The notes beneath the pieces were generated by a model. It searched no databases, had not been told where the DNA came from, and worked only from the letters and a program-made list of their open reading frames with translations. Of a stretch of 42,500 nucleotides of DNA, positions 30,636-39,000 are shown piece by piece. The first letter of the stretch is position 1. Each line of letters begins with the position of its first letter. Made by a program: the position numbers and the translations under genes. The DNA is taken from positions 12,501 through 55,000 of the forward strand of contig CAUYUJ010021664.1 in assembly GCA_963575745.1 (NCBI GenBank). Reading direction: 5' to 3'. Origin of the DNA: Prorocentrum cordatum. Lineage: Eukaryota; Sar; Dinophyceae; Prorocentrales; Prorocentraceae.

Positions 30636-30639
30636 AGGT

Positions 30640-31000
30640 TCCCGAGACTTTCCGAGACCCAAGACAGACCCAAGAGGGCCTCAAGAGCGTCACAAGACGG
30701 AGACGCACAAGATGGCACACAGACGACACCCAGACTGGACAAATCAGCCAAAAAGGTCAGGACAGTTTGGGACATTTTGCATGGTTGACATTCGCCACTT
30801 TTCGGCCGTAGCTGGTTCCAACAACATTTGGGAGGAGCCCAGGCGCCCAGAAAGAGCCCAATAGAGTCCCAGGGTGGCCAGCGATTTTCCCAACGAGGCC
30901 CGAGAAGTGCCCAGGAGAGCCCACGACGGCTCCAGAATGGCTCAAGACGGCCCCAAGAGAGCCCGAGACAGCCCAAGGGGGCCCGAGGTGCCCAGAGAGA
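30640..31000 (+). repeat. GGCC-AAG array with 10-11 bp spacing
   Basis: CCGAGACC, CCAAGACAG, CCCAAGAGGGCC and related words recur about every 10-11 bp, except around 30730-30830. The array ends four bases before the spliced-leader relict of the retrogene. Confidence 0.65.
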
Positions 31001-31004
31001 TCGA

Positions 31005-31026
31005 ACCGTAGCCGTTTTGGCTCAAG
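31005..31026 (+). other. Relict spliced leader of the GST retrogene
   Basis: It reads ACCGTAGCCG then TTTTGGCTCAAG, identical to the 22-nt dinoflagellate spliced leader except G for A at position 10; the first base is variable in the family. It lies 79 nt upstream of the GST start codon on the same strand. It marks the 5' end of a once trans-spliced mRNA that was copied back into DNA. Confidence 0.9.
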
Positions 31027-31105
31027 CCTTCGGCTCCCGCGTGGCGCCCGCGCCCCTTGGGGGAGGGGGCGCTCGTGCCGTGCGCCTCGGAGCACCGTGG
31101 CAGAG

Positions 31106-31786
31106 ATGGCCGATGGCGGAGCGGTCTCTCCGCCCAGGCTCCGGATGCACTGGTGGGATGCGCCTGGCCGGGGGGCCGAGCCCACGAGGCTCGCGCTCAC
31201 CATCGGGCAGGTGCGCTTCGAGGACGTGAGGATCCCCTTCGGCGAGCGGGCGCAGGCGCAGGCCGCGCGGGAGATGACCCCGTTCGGCCAGATGCCGGTC
31301 CTGGAGGTTGGGGGCAAGGCCATCTCCCAGTCGGCCACGATCATGCGGTATGCGGCCAGGCTGTGTGGGATGACGCCGGCCGATGCTGTCGAGGCTGCGC
31401 AGGTGGAGGAAGTCATAGATTTTGTCACCCAGGACTTGGAGTCCGCGGCCTTGCTGAATCACCTTCAGGGGGAGGAGAAGCGCGAGGCCCGAAAGGCAGC
31501 GGCGACAGACACGAGTAGCACCTTTCACAAGCTGCTAGGGCGGCTCGATAGCGCTCTCACGCCAATGGTCGACCAGCCACTCAACATGGCACACTTGAAG
31601 GTTTTCTGCGAGACCAGTACCTTTGTCTCCGGCTTCTACGACGGCTTCCCCACCGAAGAGTCGTTGTTCGAGCCGTACCCGAACATCACAGCGCTCAGGG
31701 CCCGTGTGGCAAACGAGCCCGAGGTGAGGGCCTACTACAAGGACCGCGGTGGCCTCTACGAGGCCTTCGGGCGGCTGGCGAAATGA
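31106..31786 (+). CDS. Glutathione S-transferase, retroposed, intronless
   Basis: The 226-residue protein is the full usual length for a cytosolic glutathione S-transferase, which conjugates glutathione to electrophiles. The thioredoxin-like N-terminal domain covers about residues 12-87. It holds APGRGAEPTRLAL (the family G-R-x-E-x-R helix), cis-Pro in QMPVLEVGG (P64) and the glutathione-binding SQSATIMRYAA (Q75-S76). The helical C-terminal domain runs from about 95 to the end. The layout is closest to sigma/alpha-like classes. The expected catalytic Tyr of the first strand is Trp (HWWD, residues 15-18), so activity or substrate may differ. The start is the first ATG; a GTG nine bases upstream is in frame but unlikely in a eukaryote. 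The leader relict and lack of introns show an origin by retroposition. The frame is intact, but expression is unknown. Confidence 0.9.
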   Translation: MADGGAVSPPRLRMHWWDAPGRGAEPTRLALTIGQVRFEDVRIPFGERAQAQAAREMTPFGQMPVLEVGGKAISQSATIMRYAARLCGMTPADAVEAAQVEEVIDFVTQDLESAALLNHLQGEEKREARKAAATDTSSTFHKLLGRLDSALTPMVDQPLNMAHLKVFCETSTFVSGFYDGFPTEESLFEPYPNITALRARVANEPEVRAYYKDRGGLYEAFGRLAK

Positions 31787-31789
31787 CCA

Positions 31790-32085
31790 TGGTGCGCTAT
31801 GCGGGCAGCGTGAAGTGCGCGTGAGTCCCTGCCTTTTTCGCCTGCCCCCACTGCCAAGTAGCTTCGCCGGAGCGGGCAGGACGGTCCCATATGAATGTGA
31901 CGTCTTTCCGCTCTGCGTCGAGAAAGCGGGGGCCCAAAGAGACCAGAAGACAGCCTCGTGAGGCCCCAATCCGGCTCTGCGAGAGGGTCCCGCGACGACT
32001 CCAGCACGGCCCCAGTGGCCCCAAGGCAGCCCCGAGGAAGCGATTGAAGGCTTAATGCAGGAGGAGAGAGGGAAGAAGGAGGAGT
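31790..32085. other. 3' flank of the GST gene
   Basis: No poly-A remnant or clear terminator is visible. GGCCCCAAGGCAGCCCCG-type array words begin at about 31930. Confidence 0.4.
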
Positions 32086-32086
32086 A

Positions 32087-32118
32087 GAGTGAGGGAGGAG
32101 GAGGAGGAGGAGGAGGAG

Positions 32119-32172
<54 letters not shown>

Positions 32173-32187
32173 GAGGAGGAGGAGGAG

Positions 32188-32223
<36 letters not shown>

Positions 32224-32366
32224 GAGGAGGAGGAGGAGGAGGAGGAGGAGGAGGAGGAGGAGGAGGAGAGGGAGGAGGAGGAGGAGGCGGAGGAGGAGAG
32301 GGAGGAGGAGGAGGAGGCGGAGGAGGAGGAGGAGGCGGAGGAGGAGGAGGAGGAGGAGGAGGAGCG
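32087..32366 (+). repeat. GGA/GAC trinucleotide tract
   Basis: GAGGAGG runs alternate with GAGGAC and GAGGCG hexamer runs for about 280 bp. All frames are open on both strands (Glu/Asp, Ser, Leu). The acidic 120-residue frame is judged spurious. Confidence 0.9.
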
Positions 32367-32379
32367 CACGCCCTTCGTG

Positions 32380-32735
32380 ATCGCTGCGCCCTGGCCGCTC
32401 AGACCCTCCCTTGGGGGTTCCCTCCCGCACCCCCCCCGCCCTCCTGGGTAGCTGGCGAGCTGGAGTACGCCGACGTTTTTCACCGAGCTGCTGTGACTCC
32501 AGTAGGGGGGTCGTCTACGTAATCTATCTACCCCAGACTTGATTTCCCGTCGGATCTACAACACGTACCGACAATGCTCCGTAGATCGATGCACCATTAT
32601 ATGTATGCTTTTGTTCATGGGCCAGACGAGAAAATCAAGCTTGGGGTGAATGAAGTCTGTAGTCGATCCCCTACTGGAATGATCCAGATGCTTGAAGGCC
32701 CGACTGCGATTCGAGAGGCATCGAGCTGGGCAGGG
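32380..32735. other. No gene recognised
   Basis: Ordinary mixed sequence. CTCCGTAGATCGATGC near 32577 shares only the first seven bases or so with the spliced leader. Confidence 0.4.
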
Positions 32736-32739
32736 AAAT

Positions 32740-33120
32740 TTCCGGAAGGCCCAGCGTCAAGCCACACGGGACCCGAGCAGAGTCGCAAGAGGGGCCCACA
32801 TCAGGATTGCCCCAGGAGAGCTTCGCGGGGGTGCAGCGGCTTCGGTCAGCCCCAAGAAGTCTCCAGGCACGAATCAGGACGAGCAGGAAAAAAAGGAGCA
32901 GCGGAGGCCTCTCGAGGAGAGGCACACTTTCCTCCACGGGGTATCGGGGGGGCTGAGGGGGCCCTGATGGCTCAAAGATGGCCCCAAGATGGGGCCCGAT
33001 GGCCAAGGGTCGCTCGAAGGTAGCTTCAAGATGTTCCCAGCTGGCCCAACATTGATCGCACTATGATCCGAGAAGGCCCCACGATTATGCGAAGACGGCC
33101 CGAAAGGTCCGCAAAGCGCC
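32740..33120 (+). repeat. GGCC-AAG array, more degenerate
   Basis: GGCCCAGCG, GGCCCCAAGATGG and GAAGACGGCCCG words at roughly 10-11 bp spacing, with breaks. A short minus-orientation array follows at 33330-33520 (CCTCTGGGGGGCCTCC). Confidence 0.5.
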
Positions 33121-33615
33121 CGACACGAAGTCTTCTCAAGGAATCCCGTGGCGTACCAAAATTGACGGAACATTTGATCACTTTATTCATTCCGCCAGCC
33201 CATGTGGCACCACTAATGATATCTGTTGATGTGTTCGTGGCGAGCGAGAAGGAGTAGGAGGATGAGGCATCTCGATGGCTTCTTGGGGTGGCCAAGCGGG
33301 ATCGTGGACAAGACTTCTCTTCAATGGCTTTCTTGGTGTCTCTCGGCAGGTGTCCTCGGAGCCTTCTGTTGGCGGCCTTGCTGAAACCTCCTGAGGCCTG
33401 TCGGGGAAGTCTTTGGGGCCTCTGGGGGCCTCTGACTGACTGACTGATTCATGACTGATGAAGGTAATCCCGAAGCCATGCTGGGGGCCTCTGGGGGGCC
33501 TCCTGGGAGCCTATGGCGGTCACGGGAGCCATGTTTCGAAGGAAGGCTCTGCATGTCAACATGGCATCCGGTTGGCATCCAGGGGCCGCCCTCGCGCCGC
33601 TCTGGGCGGAGAGAC
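33121..33615. other. No gene recognised
   Basis: Low-information sequence with the minus-orientation array pieces noted above. A CTGACTGACTGATT tract lies near 33432. Confidence 0.4.
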
Positions 33616-34539
33616 TCACGCGGCGTCAGCAACCAAGGCGCAGGTCGTCACGACGCGAATGTGCCGCAGAAGGCCCGTAGATTTTCCAAGACGGCTCCAT
33701 AGCCATCTCCCCCATTGAAAAAAAGAAAAACAACAAAACAAAACAAAAATGAAAAAAGGAGAGAATAACAACAAAAAAGAAACTCCCCCACTGACCCGAA
33801 GACCACCCCGGGCAGCCTCCAAAACACCCAAAGAGCCCCACGGCTGGAGGCTTGCCATAAGGCCTTCCGGGAGATTCCGAAGAGGCCTCCACCAAGAGGA
33901 TTCCACGGCATGCACACAGTACGTTGTGACATCCTGGGCTTTTGTACAGCTGAGATTGTCCTCCAGGGAATTGGGGTTGGAGTCTTCGAAAGAGGGGGGA
34001 GGGGGGGGGCGAGGGGGAGAAGGAGGACAAGACCGCGCAGGAGGAGGGAAAGGAGAGTGACCAGGGTGATAAGGGTGATAAGCGTGAGGAGGGTCGAAAA
34101 GAACAGACTTGAAGTTATGGCTGTTGGTCGCCTTGACCCTGTTTGCCGGCCCAATTTCTTTCCTGGTGTCACCGCCTTTGGGAAGCACAGTGATCGCGAG
34201 CGTCCATCGCGGCTTACACTCAGGGTAAGGACAATCCTTGGGCAAAATGAGGGCGTGCGCTGGAGGGCTTCCCAGCACGCCGCTGGCGGCAGAGGACGAG
34301 GACGAGGGAGGGGGAGAGGCAGGATAGGGAGAAGATGAAAGAGCAGGAGGAGGAGTGTGTGAAGAACGTGAAGGCGGAGGAGAGATAGGAGAACGGGAAT
34401 CGGGAGAAGGAGGAGGAGGAGGAGGAAAGGCGGCGACGCGCACGCTCTCGCATGTTCGAGTTGCAGCATCTGGTATACAGCGGTGCTGTCCCAGGCAGCA
34501 AACTGAAAGTGCTTGCGAGGTTGGGCATTTAGCCCACAC
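33616..34539 (-). CDS. Pro/Ser-rich open frame, doubtful
   Basis: A 307-codon minus-strand frame begins at ATG 34539. The N-terminal 40 residues are Cys-containing (MWAKCPTSQALSVCCLGQH). A Pro/Ser-rich stretch from a CTC-type tract follows, then a more protein-like segment (KDCPYPECKPRWTLAITVLP and GGDTRKEIGPANRVKA) around 34130-34260. A second low-complexity stretch and hydrophobic sequence from an A/T-rich tract come after. Another minus frame overlaps it almost fully. I recognise no family. The middle segment could be an exon; the whole frame probably is not one protein. Confidence 0.15.
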   Translation of the reverse strand: MWAKCPTSQALSVCCLGQHRCIPDAATRTCESVRVAAFPPPPPPSPDSRSPISPPPSRSSHTPPPALSSSPYPASPPPSSSSSAASGVLGSPPAHALILPKDCPYPECKPRWTLAITVLPKGGDTRKEIGPANRVKATNSHNFKSVLFDPPHAYHPYHPGHSPFPPPARSCPPSPPRPPPPPSFEDSNPNSLEDNLSCTKAQDVTTYCVHAVESSWWRPLRNLPEGLMASLQPWGSLGVLEAARGGLRVSGGVSFLLLFSPFFIFVLFCCFSFFQWGRWLWSRLGKSTGLLRHIRVVTTCALVADAA

Positions 34540-35115
34540 ATTGCCGTTGCGCAGTTACAGTGGCAACGATATCAGCGTAAAAGAACACTGGAATTCGCAG
34601 AGCCGGTTGGGCACCATGTAGCGAGCAGGGTTGCTCCACTGGGGTAACTACATATGTCCATTAGCTTCCTCCAGAAAGGTCGGACCCGCTGAGCTTCACC
34701 GTCGATACATACGTGCTGCGCTTCACAGTCGCGTCAGATGCAAACATACGTTCGAGTTTTCCTGCGCAAGACAGCCGCCCGCTTATTGGGGCTGATGGTC
34801 GCCCCCACACCGTGGTCTTGAGCGAAGGCCCTTTGCGCGCATGTCTCCGCAGCCCATGTTGGTTCATGTGTTACAGCTCTGGCCGCTTGCGCTTGCTGCT
34901 GGCTCGGTTGTCCCAGGCATCCGTGGTCAGGACGTGATTGGCGATGTGCCATCTAGGCAGGCTTGAAATTTGGCTATGGACGCACGGGAGCGCGGACACA
35001 TTGTGTCACCCGCCCGCCCGCTGCGTCCTGCCCGCCCCGTCCTCCCGCCTGCAACCTCGCAGTCGTGTGTGTGTGTGTTTACTTCTCGCTTCATCCCTCC
35101 CCCATCCGTCGCCGC
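34540..35115. other. No gene recognised
   Basis: 34690-34760 has phrases faintly like MITE family A (GTCGATACATACGTGC and CGCGTCAGATG), but no ends. Nothing else is supported. Confidence 0.4.
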
Positions 35116-35118
35116 GCA

Positions 35119-35480
35119 GAACAGACTGCCCGAAGCCAGCGGCGCAGCACAAGGCATCAGAGGCCCGTTCAGATTGTCAGGATATTCGCTTCTACCTTGC
35201 GAGTGAGGTGTTCGGCTTCGTTGAGCGTGCTCCACGTGGTAGCCTTCGCGCGGAACTGGCAGAGTACGCAAGAAACCAACAGCGTGAGCTACCACCACGA
35301 GTAGTCATGGCCGCCGAACCCGCGAGGCCGCCGATGGGTTTTCCGTACCACTGGATGCCACAAGAGCGCACATTGGCGGCATCTCCGCCCACGGTGCTTC
35401 CGCCTTCTCCGTCTGCACACCCCTCCTCTTTCTACATGCCCCACCCTCCCCCTCTCCATCCACCAGCCGCGCGCAGAGGT
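35119..35480 (+). CDS. Candidate internal exon, unknown protein
   Basis: The frame reads DIRFYLASEVFGFVERAPRG, then SLRAELAEYARNQQRELPPR and RPPMGFPYHWMPQ, and ends in a Pro/His-rich stretch. The composition is balanced and non-repetitive over about 70 residues, unlike most frames here. A pyrimidine-rich stretch with CGTCGCCGCGCAG ending at 35118 could be the acceptor, and AGAG followed by GTAACT at 35481 could be the donor. The same frame is open from 34938 to 35636. I recognise no family, and no neighbouring exon is identified. MITE copy 4 lies 100 bp downstream. Confidence 0.3.
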
Positions 35481-35576
35481 AACTGCTGGGCTTTCCGAGC
35501 GGCGAGCTGCACGGAGCACGAGGGTTGGGGACCCACATTCTGGCTGGAAGTTGCACGCTACCTTCAAATAATAAGT

Positions 35577-35780
35577 CGACCACACGGTGCCTTGATATGC
35601 ACCCGTGTTGAAAAGCACGTGCCGTGCTCGGGTTGAACACGTTGCGTACTGGCTCAGCACGTGGCAGCCTACGTTTGGGCGAATGTGCGGCGCCATGCGC
35701 ACGCTTCCTATCTACGTCTTGAGTTCCGTATCAACGCGCACTGAGTTGCGTCGCTCGTATCGGGGCAGGTAAGCGACCAC
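35577..35780 (+). mobile_element. MITE family A, copy 4 (with target duplication)
   Basis: The element spans 35584-35773 (190 bp) between perfect copies of CGACCAC (35577-35583 and 35774-35780). The right end CGTATCGGGGCAGGTAAG matches copy 3, including the terminal AAG. The left end ACGGTGCCTTGATATGC is its weaker inverted partner. The interior shares GTTGAACACGTTGCGT, TTGAGTTCCGTATCAACGCG and GTTGCG. It lies in the same orientation as the other three copies. Confidence 0.8.
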
Positions 35781-36855
35781 GGGAACGCCAACATAGTAAA
35801 TTGATCAGAGTTTCGGCCAGTACCCACCTGAACGATTCTCGACACTGCTCTCGTGAGTCACAGCGCTACGCTGGTGAATCTTCGCTGGGCTCCTCAGGGC
35901 CACGTGACCATCCCAGAGCGCCCGCGCTGCACTCACAGCCTGCCACGACCACAGCACACGCACACAAACATGCACACAAACATGCACACACACTTGTTGC
36001 GTCAGCGGCTTGGCAGAGTCATTGCGCTGGCGATGAGGCGTCGGTAGATGTACGAACTCGAACACAAGCACACACACACACAGGACGCGCCAGTTGGTTG
36101 CAGCCGGAGGTGGAAATTTACAAGGAACACCGCATAGTATAGTCATCGATGTTTGTAGACATATGCTAAAGACAGGACTCAGCACACGCGCACACTGTTT
36201 CGCGTCGCGGCTATGCGCGCAGCGGCGCAGCGAAGCAGCGGAGTCCAAGTCGGGCGGAAAGCAGCGGGCGGGCTTGGCCAGCTCACGCGGCCAGGGAGAT
36301 GGCGGGTCCACCCACAAGGGACCGCACAACATCATTCGCGAGGGGGCCGTCGCGAGGGGGCACGAGGGTTAAGGGGTAGAGGGAGACGACCAAGCGGGGG
36401 CGGCGAGAGCCATGCTGAATGCAGGCGGCCGAGGGACAGAGAGGCAGGCCGGGGGCAGCGAACAAGGGGCGGGCGCGCAGGCAGGGCGGCCAGCACACGG
36501 CCAGGGGACAGGGCAGGGCGGAGCACAGTGCGGGCCGCCCCGGCAGCGGCCAGGGGCAGGCGGGGAGACGGAGGTGCTGGGCAGTGAGAGGGGGAGGGAG
36601 GCAGAAGCATGCGTTGCCCAGAGACAGGGAGTCGAGGCGGCGCTTGGAGAAGGGCCAGGTGGGGCGCACGCGTTGTTTCTTGTGCGGCCACTTGGTCCGA
36701 GGCAGCGAGGGCAGAAGCAGGACGCGCTACGAGCGATTACCATGGAACGTGTGCCGATGCGGGTTCAGACCGACGAGCGGGGGACGGATGCAAGTAAAAA
36801 GTGTCGGAGGCCACGCACGCAGAAGAAACAATGGCATGCCAAATGCGCACATTTA
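35781..36855. other. No gene recognised
   Basis: Short CA repeats lie at 35950-35995 and 36063-36082. 36370-36720 is very GC-rich, with open frames on both strands that run into the CA array. No domain is seen. Confidence 0.45.
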
Positions 36856-37059
36856 CACACACACACACACGAGCACGCGCACACACACACACACACACTC
36901 ACACGCGCGCACACACACACTCACACGCGCACACACACACACACGCACACAGACACACACACACACACACACACACACGCGCACGCGCACACACACACAC
37001 ACTCACACACTCACACGCGCACACACACACACTCACACGCGCACACACACACGCACACA

Positions 37060-37101
<42 letters not shown>

Positions 37102-37108
37102 CACACCA
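36856..37108 (+). repeat. CA dinucleotide array with CG interruptions
   Basis: About 250 bp of ACACAC with regular GCGC and CTC interruptions (ACACTCACACGCGCACAC). Thr/His-rich frames are spurious. Alternating purine-pyrimidine sequence of this kind can adopt Z-DNA. Confidence 0.95.
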
Positions 37109-37376
37109 TCCTTCCTCACGATCCTCCTGCTCGGCACGGTCAACAGCCCTCTCCTTTCTTCCTCCCCCGCCTCTCGCTCGCCCATTTCCCGCTGCCCCTC
37201 GGCAGGGGAAGGTGCGCGGACGTGCGCGGTTCCCGCCACCCTGCCCAGAGGCGCGACAGCTGCTCGAGGTCATGGTAACGGGCGAGCCCGTGGTCCGCAC
37301 GGGCCACAGGAGACCGAAGAAAGCGAGTGCAGACGCGACCAAGAAGGTCGAGGCGGCCAAGCGAATTGCGCGTTGC

Positions 37377-37409
<33 letters not shown>

Positions 37410-37655
37410 AGTTTTTGTTTGTTGTTCGTTCGCTCTCTCTCTCTCTCGCTCTGCATATTCCTGTTCCTATCTTTTTATTACCTGGAACCCCACCCCACCC
37501 CACCCACACACATCCACCCCTAAAATGGACCTCCCCCTCCCCAGGGACGCCCCGGACGCCCTTTCGGACGTCCCGGCGGCCCCCTGGACGCCCTTGGAAA
37601 AGGTCCGCTGGCCCTTCCGGGCCTCCTAGGGCGCCTTACCGGGCCTTGCGACTCG
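37109..37655. other. No gene recognised
   Basis: Includes a CT tract at 37378-37450 and a CCCCACCCCACCC stretch near 37490. Frames continue from the CA array and have no domain. Confidence 0.5.
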
Positions 37656-37660
37656 CAAGG

Positions 37661-37721
37661 CCCTTCTGATCGCCTTGAGTCCACTCGCAAGTTGCGAGTA
37701 GACTCAAGGCGATCAGAAGGG
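37661..37721. repeat. 61-bp near-perfect palindrome
   Basis: The left arm (37661-37690, starting CCCTTCTGATCGCC and ending CACTCGCAA) and right arm (37692-37721) pair at 29 of 30 positions around a single central base. A smaller palindrome, CCTTGCGACTCGCAAGG, lies just upstream at 37644-37660. A GGCC-AAG-like stretch follows to 37830. Confidence 0.9.
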
Positions 37722-37960
37722 TCATCGGAGAGGCGCGAGAGAGACCCAAAATAGCGCAAGAGCGCTTCAGAAGGAACCTCGATGGTCTGAAGACGCCCCA
37801 AGAGGCCGTTAAGAGAGCCCCGAAGAAGCAAACATCGTCCCATCCCCTCAGGAAATTGTATACCTATACGACCACCCTGCGTGTGATAAGGAGGTTGGGG
37901 AGGGAAGGGGCCAGCAATAGGCAACAGTGGTGATTGTTGCGTTGCCGCTCGCTCTTGGGA

Positions 37961-38226
37961 CCATCGATCCCACTATCGATCTCACTCCATCGATCTCACC
38001 ACCGATCTCACTCGATCAATTTCACTGTCGATCTCACTCTGGATCTCGCTATCGATCCCACTATCGATCTCACTATCGATACCACTCGATCTCACAATCG
38101 ATATCACTATCGATCTCACTATCGATCTCACTATCGATATACGATCGATCTCACGATCGGTCTCACTATCGATCTCACTATCGATCTCACAATCGATTTC
38201 GTCATCGATCTCACCATCGTTTTCGC
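37961..38226 (+). repeat. 12-bp tandem repeat, CTATCGATCTCA, about 21 units
   Basis: Units are mostly exact or differ by one or two bases. Nearly every unit has GATC or ATCGAT. One frame reads a degenerate tetrapeptide (SHYR and SIDL types) on a continuous open frame. I see no other coding evidence. Confidence 0.9.
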
Positions 38227-38260
38227 ACCAGCGGGACACCGGCGGGGCACCTGCGGGACA

Positions 38261-38406
38261 ACGGCGGGACACCGCGGGCCACCGCTTGCTTGAGGGAGAA
38301 TCATTTGGTCCAGCCGGGACCCAGCCACAAGCCGGACACCGGCGGGACACCGCGGGCCACCGCTTGCCGGAGGCAGAATCATTTGGTCCGGCCGCGCCTC
38401 AGCCAC
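38261..38406 (+). repeat. 78-bp direct repeat, two copies
   Basis: GGCGGGACACCGCGGGCCAC at 38263 and 38341 each lead through CGCTTGC and AGAATCATTTGGTCC to CAGCCAC. The two copies are in tandem with few differences. Confidence 0.85.
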
Positions 38407-38571
38407 AGGAGACGTTCTTCTCGCCCGCCCACGCAGCTTCGCCTCGCCCGCGCGCACGGCACGCACGAACACGAAACCGAAACCGATTTCCCGGTGGGGG
38501 GCTCTCCGTTCTACTTCGATCTCACCCCCCAACCTCCGATTTTTAGCATATATTTGTTTTGGTCTTCGCAG

Positions 38572-38910
38572 GGTCCAAGACGGCCCGATGGGCCCCCGAT
38601 ATCGCCCCAATACGGCCTGAGAGGACCCCCAGGAGGGTTTGAAGACGGCCCAAGAGGGCCCCAAGACTGCCTCAGAGAGCCCCGAGAGTGCCCACAAGAA
38701 GCACAAGATACCCCCAGAAGGCTTACAAGAGAGACCCACGACAGCCATGGTAGACCCCCAGGAAGGCTGGAGGCCCCCAAGAGTGCCCCAGATGGTTTCC
38801 GAAGACCTCTGGAGGGCCCCACCTTGCCAAGACGGCCCAAGAAGGGCCCAGGACGGCCCACGAGGGCCCCGGGACGGCCCAAAAGAGCTCCAAAAACGCC
38901 CAGACTGTGT
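38572..38910 (+). repeat. GGCC-AAG array, best example of 10-11 bp spacing
   Basis: Cut by hand, about 31 words such as GGCCCAAGAG, GGCCCAGGAC, GGCCCACGAG, GGCCCAAAAG and GCCCACAAGAA fill about 330 bp, a mean near 10.6 bp. The words vary but the spacing persists. The Pro/Arg/Gly-rich frame across it is judged spurious. Confidence 0.75.
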
Positions 38911-39000
38911 TTTCCTACGAAGTACACCGAGCTGACCCGACGATTTTTGTTCCACGCTTGAGGCTCGAGGCTCAAACTCCTCGATCGAGTGAGACAGGCA

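Noticed and set aside
31027-31045. A second, older leader copy directly after the GST leader relict
   Set aside because: CCTTCGGCTCCCGCG shares too few positions with the leader to be separated from chance.
32089-32451. A 120-codon Glu/Asp-rich frame
   Set aside because: It is a direct translation of a GGA/GAC microsatellite; all six frames are open.
32575-32600. CTCCGTAGATCGATGC as a spliced-leader relict
   Set aside because: Only the first seven or so bases agree; the TTTTGGCTCAAG part is absent.
34690-34770. Possible fifth copy of MITE family A
   Set aside because: Only two short phrases (GTCGATACATACG and CGCGTCAGATG) resemble the family, and neither end is present.
36412-37669. Long + frames of 240-416 codons
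   Set aside because: They are largely Thr/His translations of the CA array and GC-rich flanks, and three frames are open at once.
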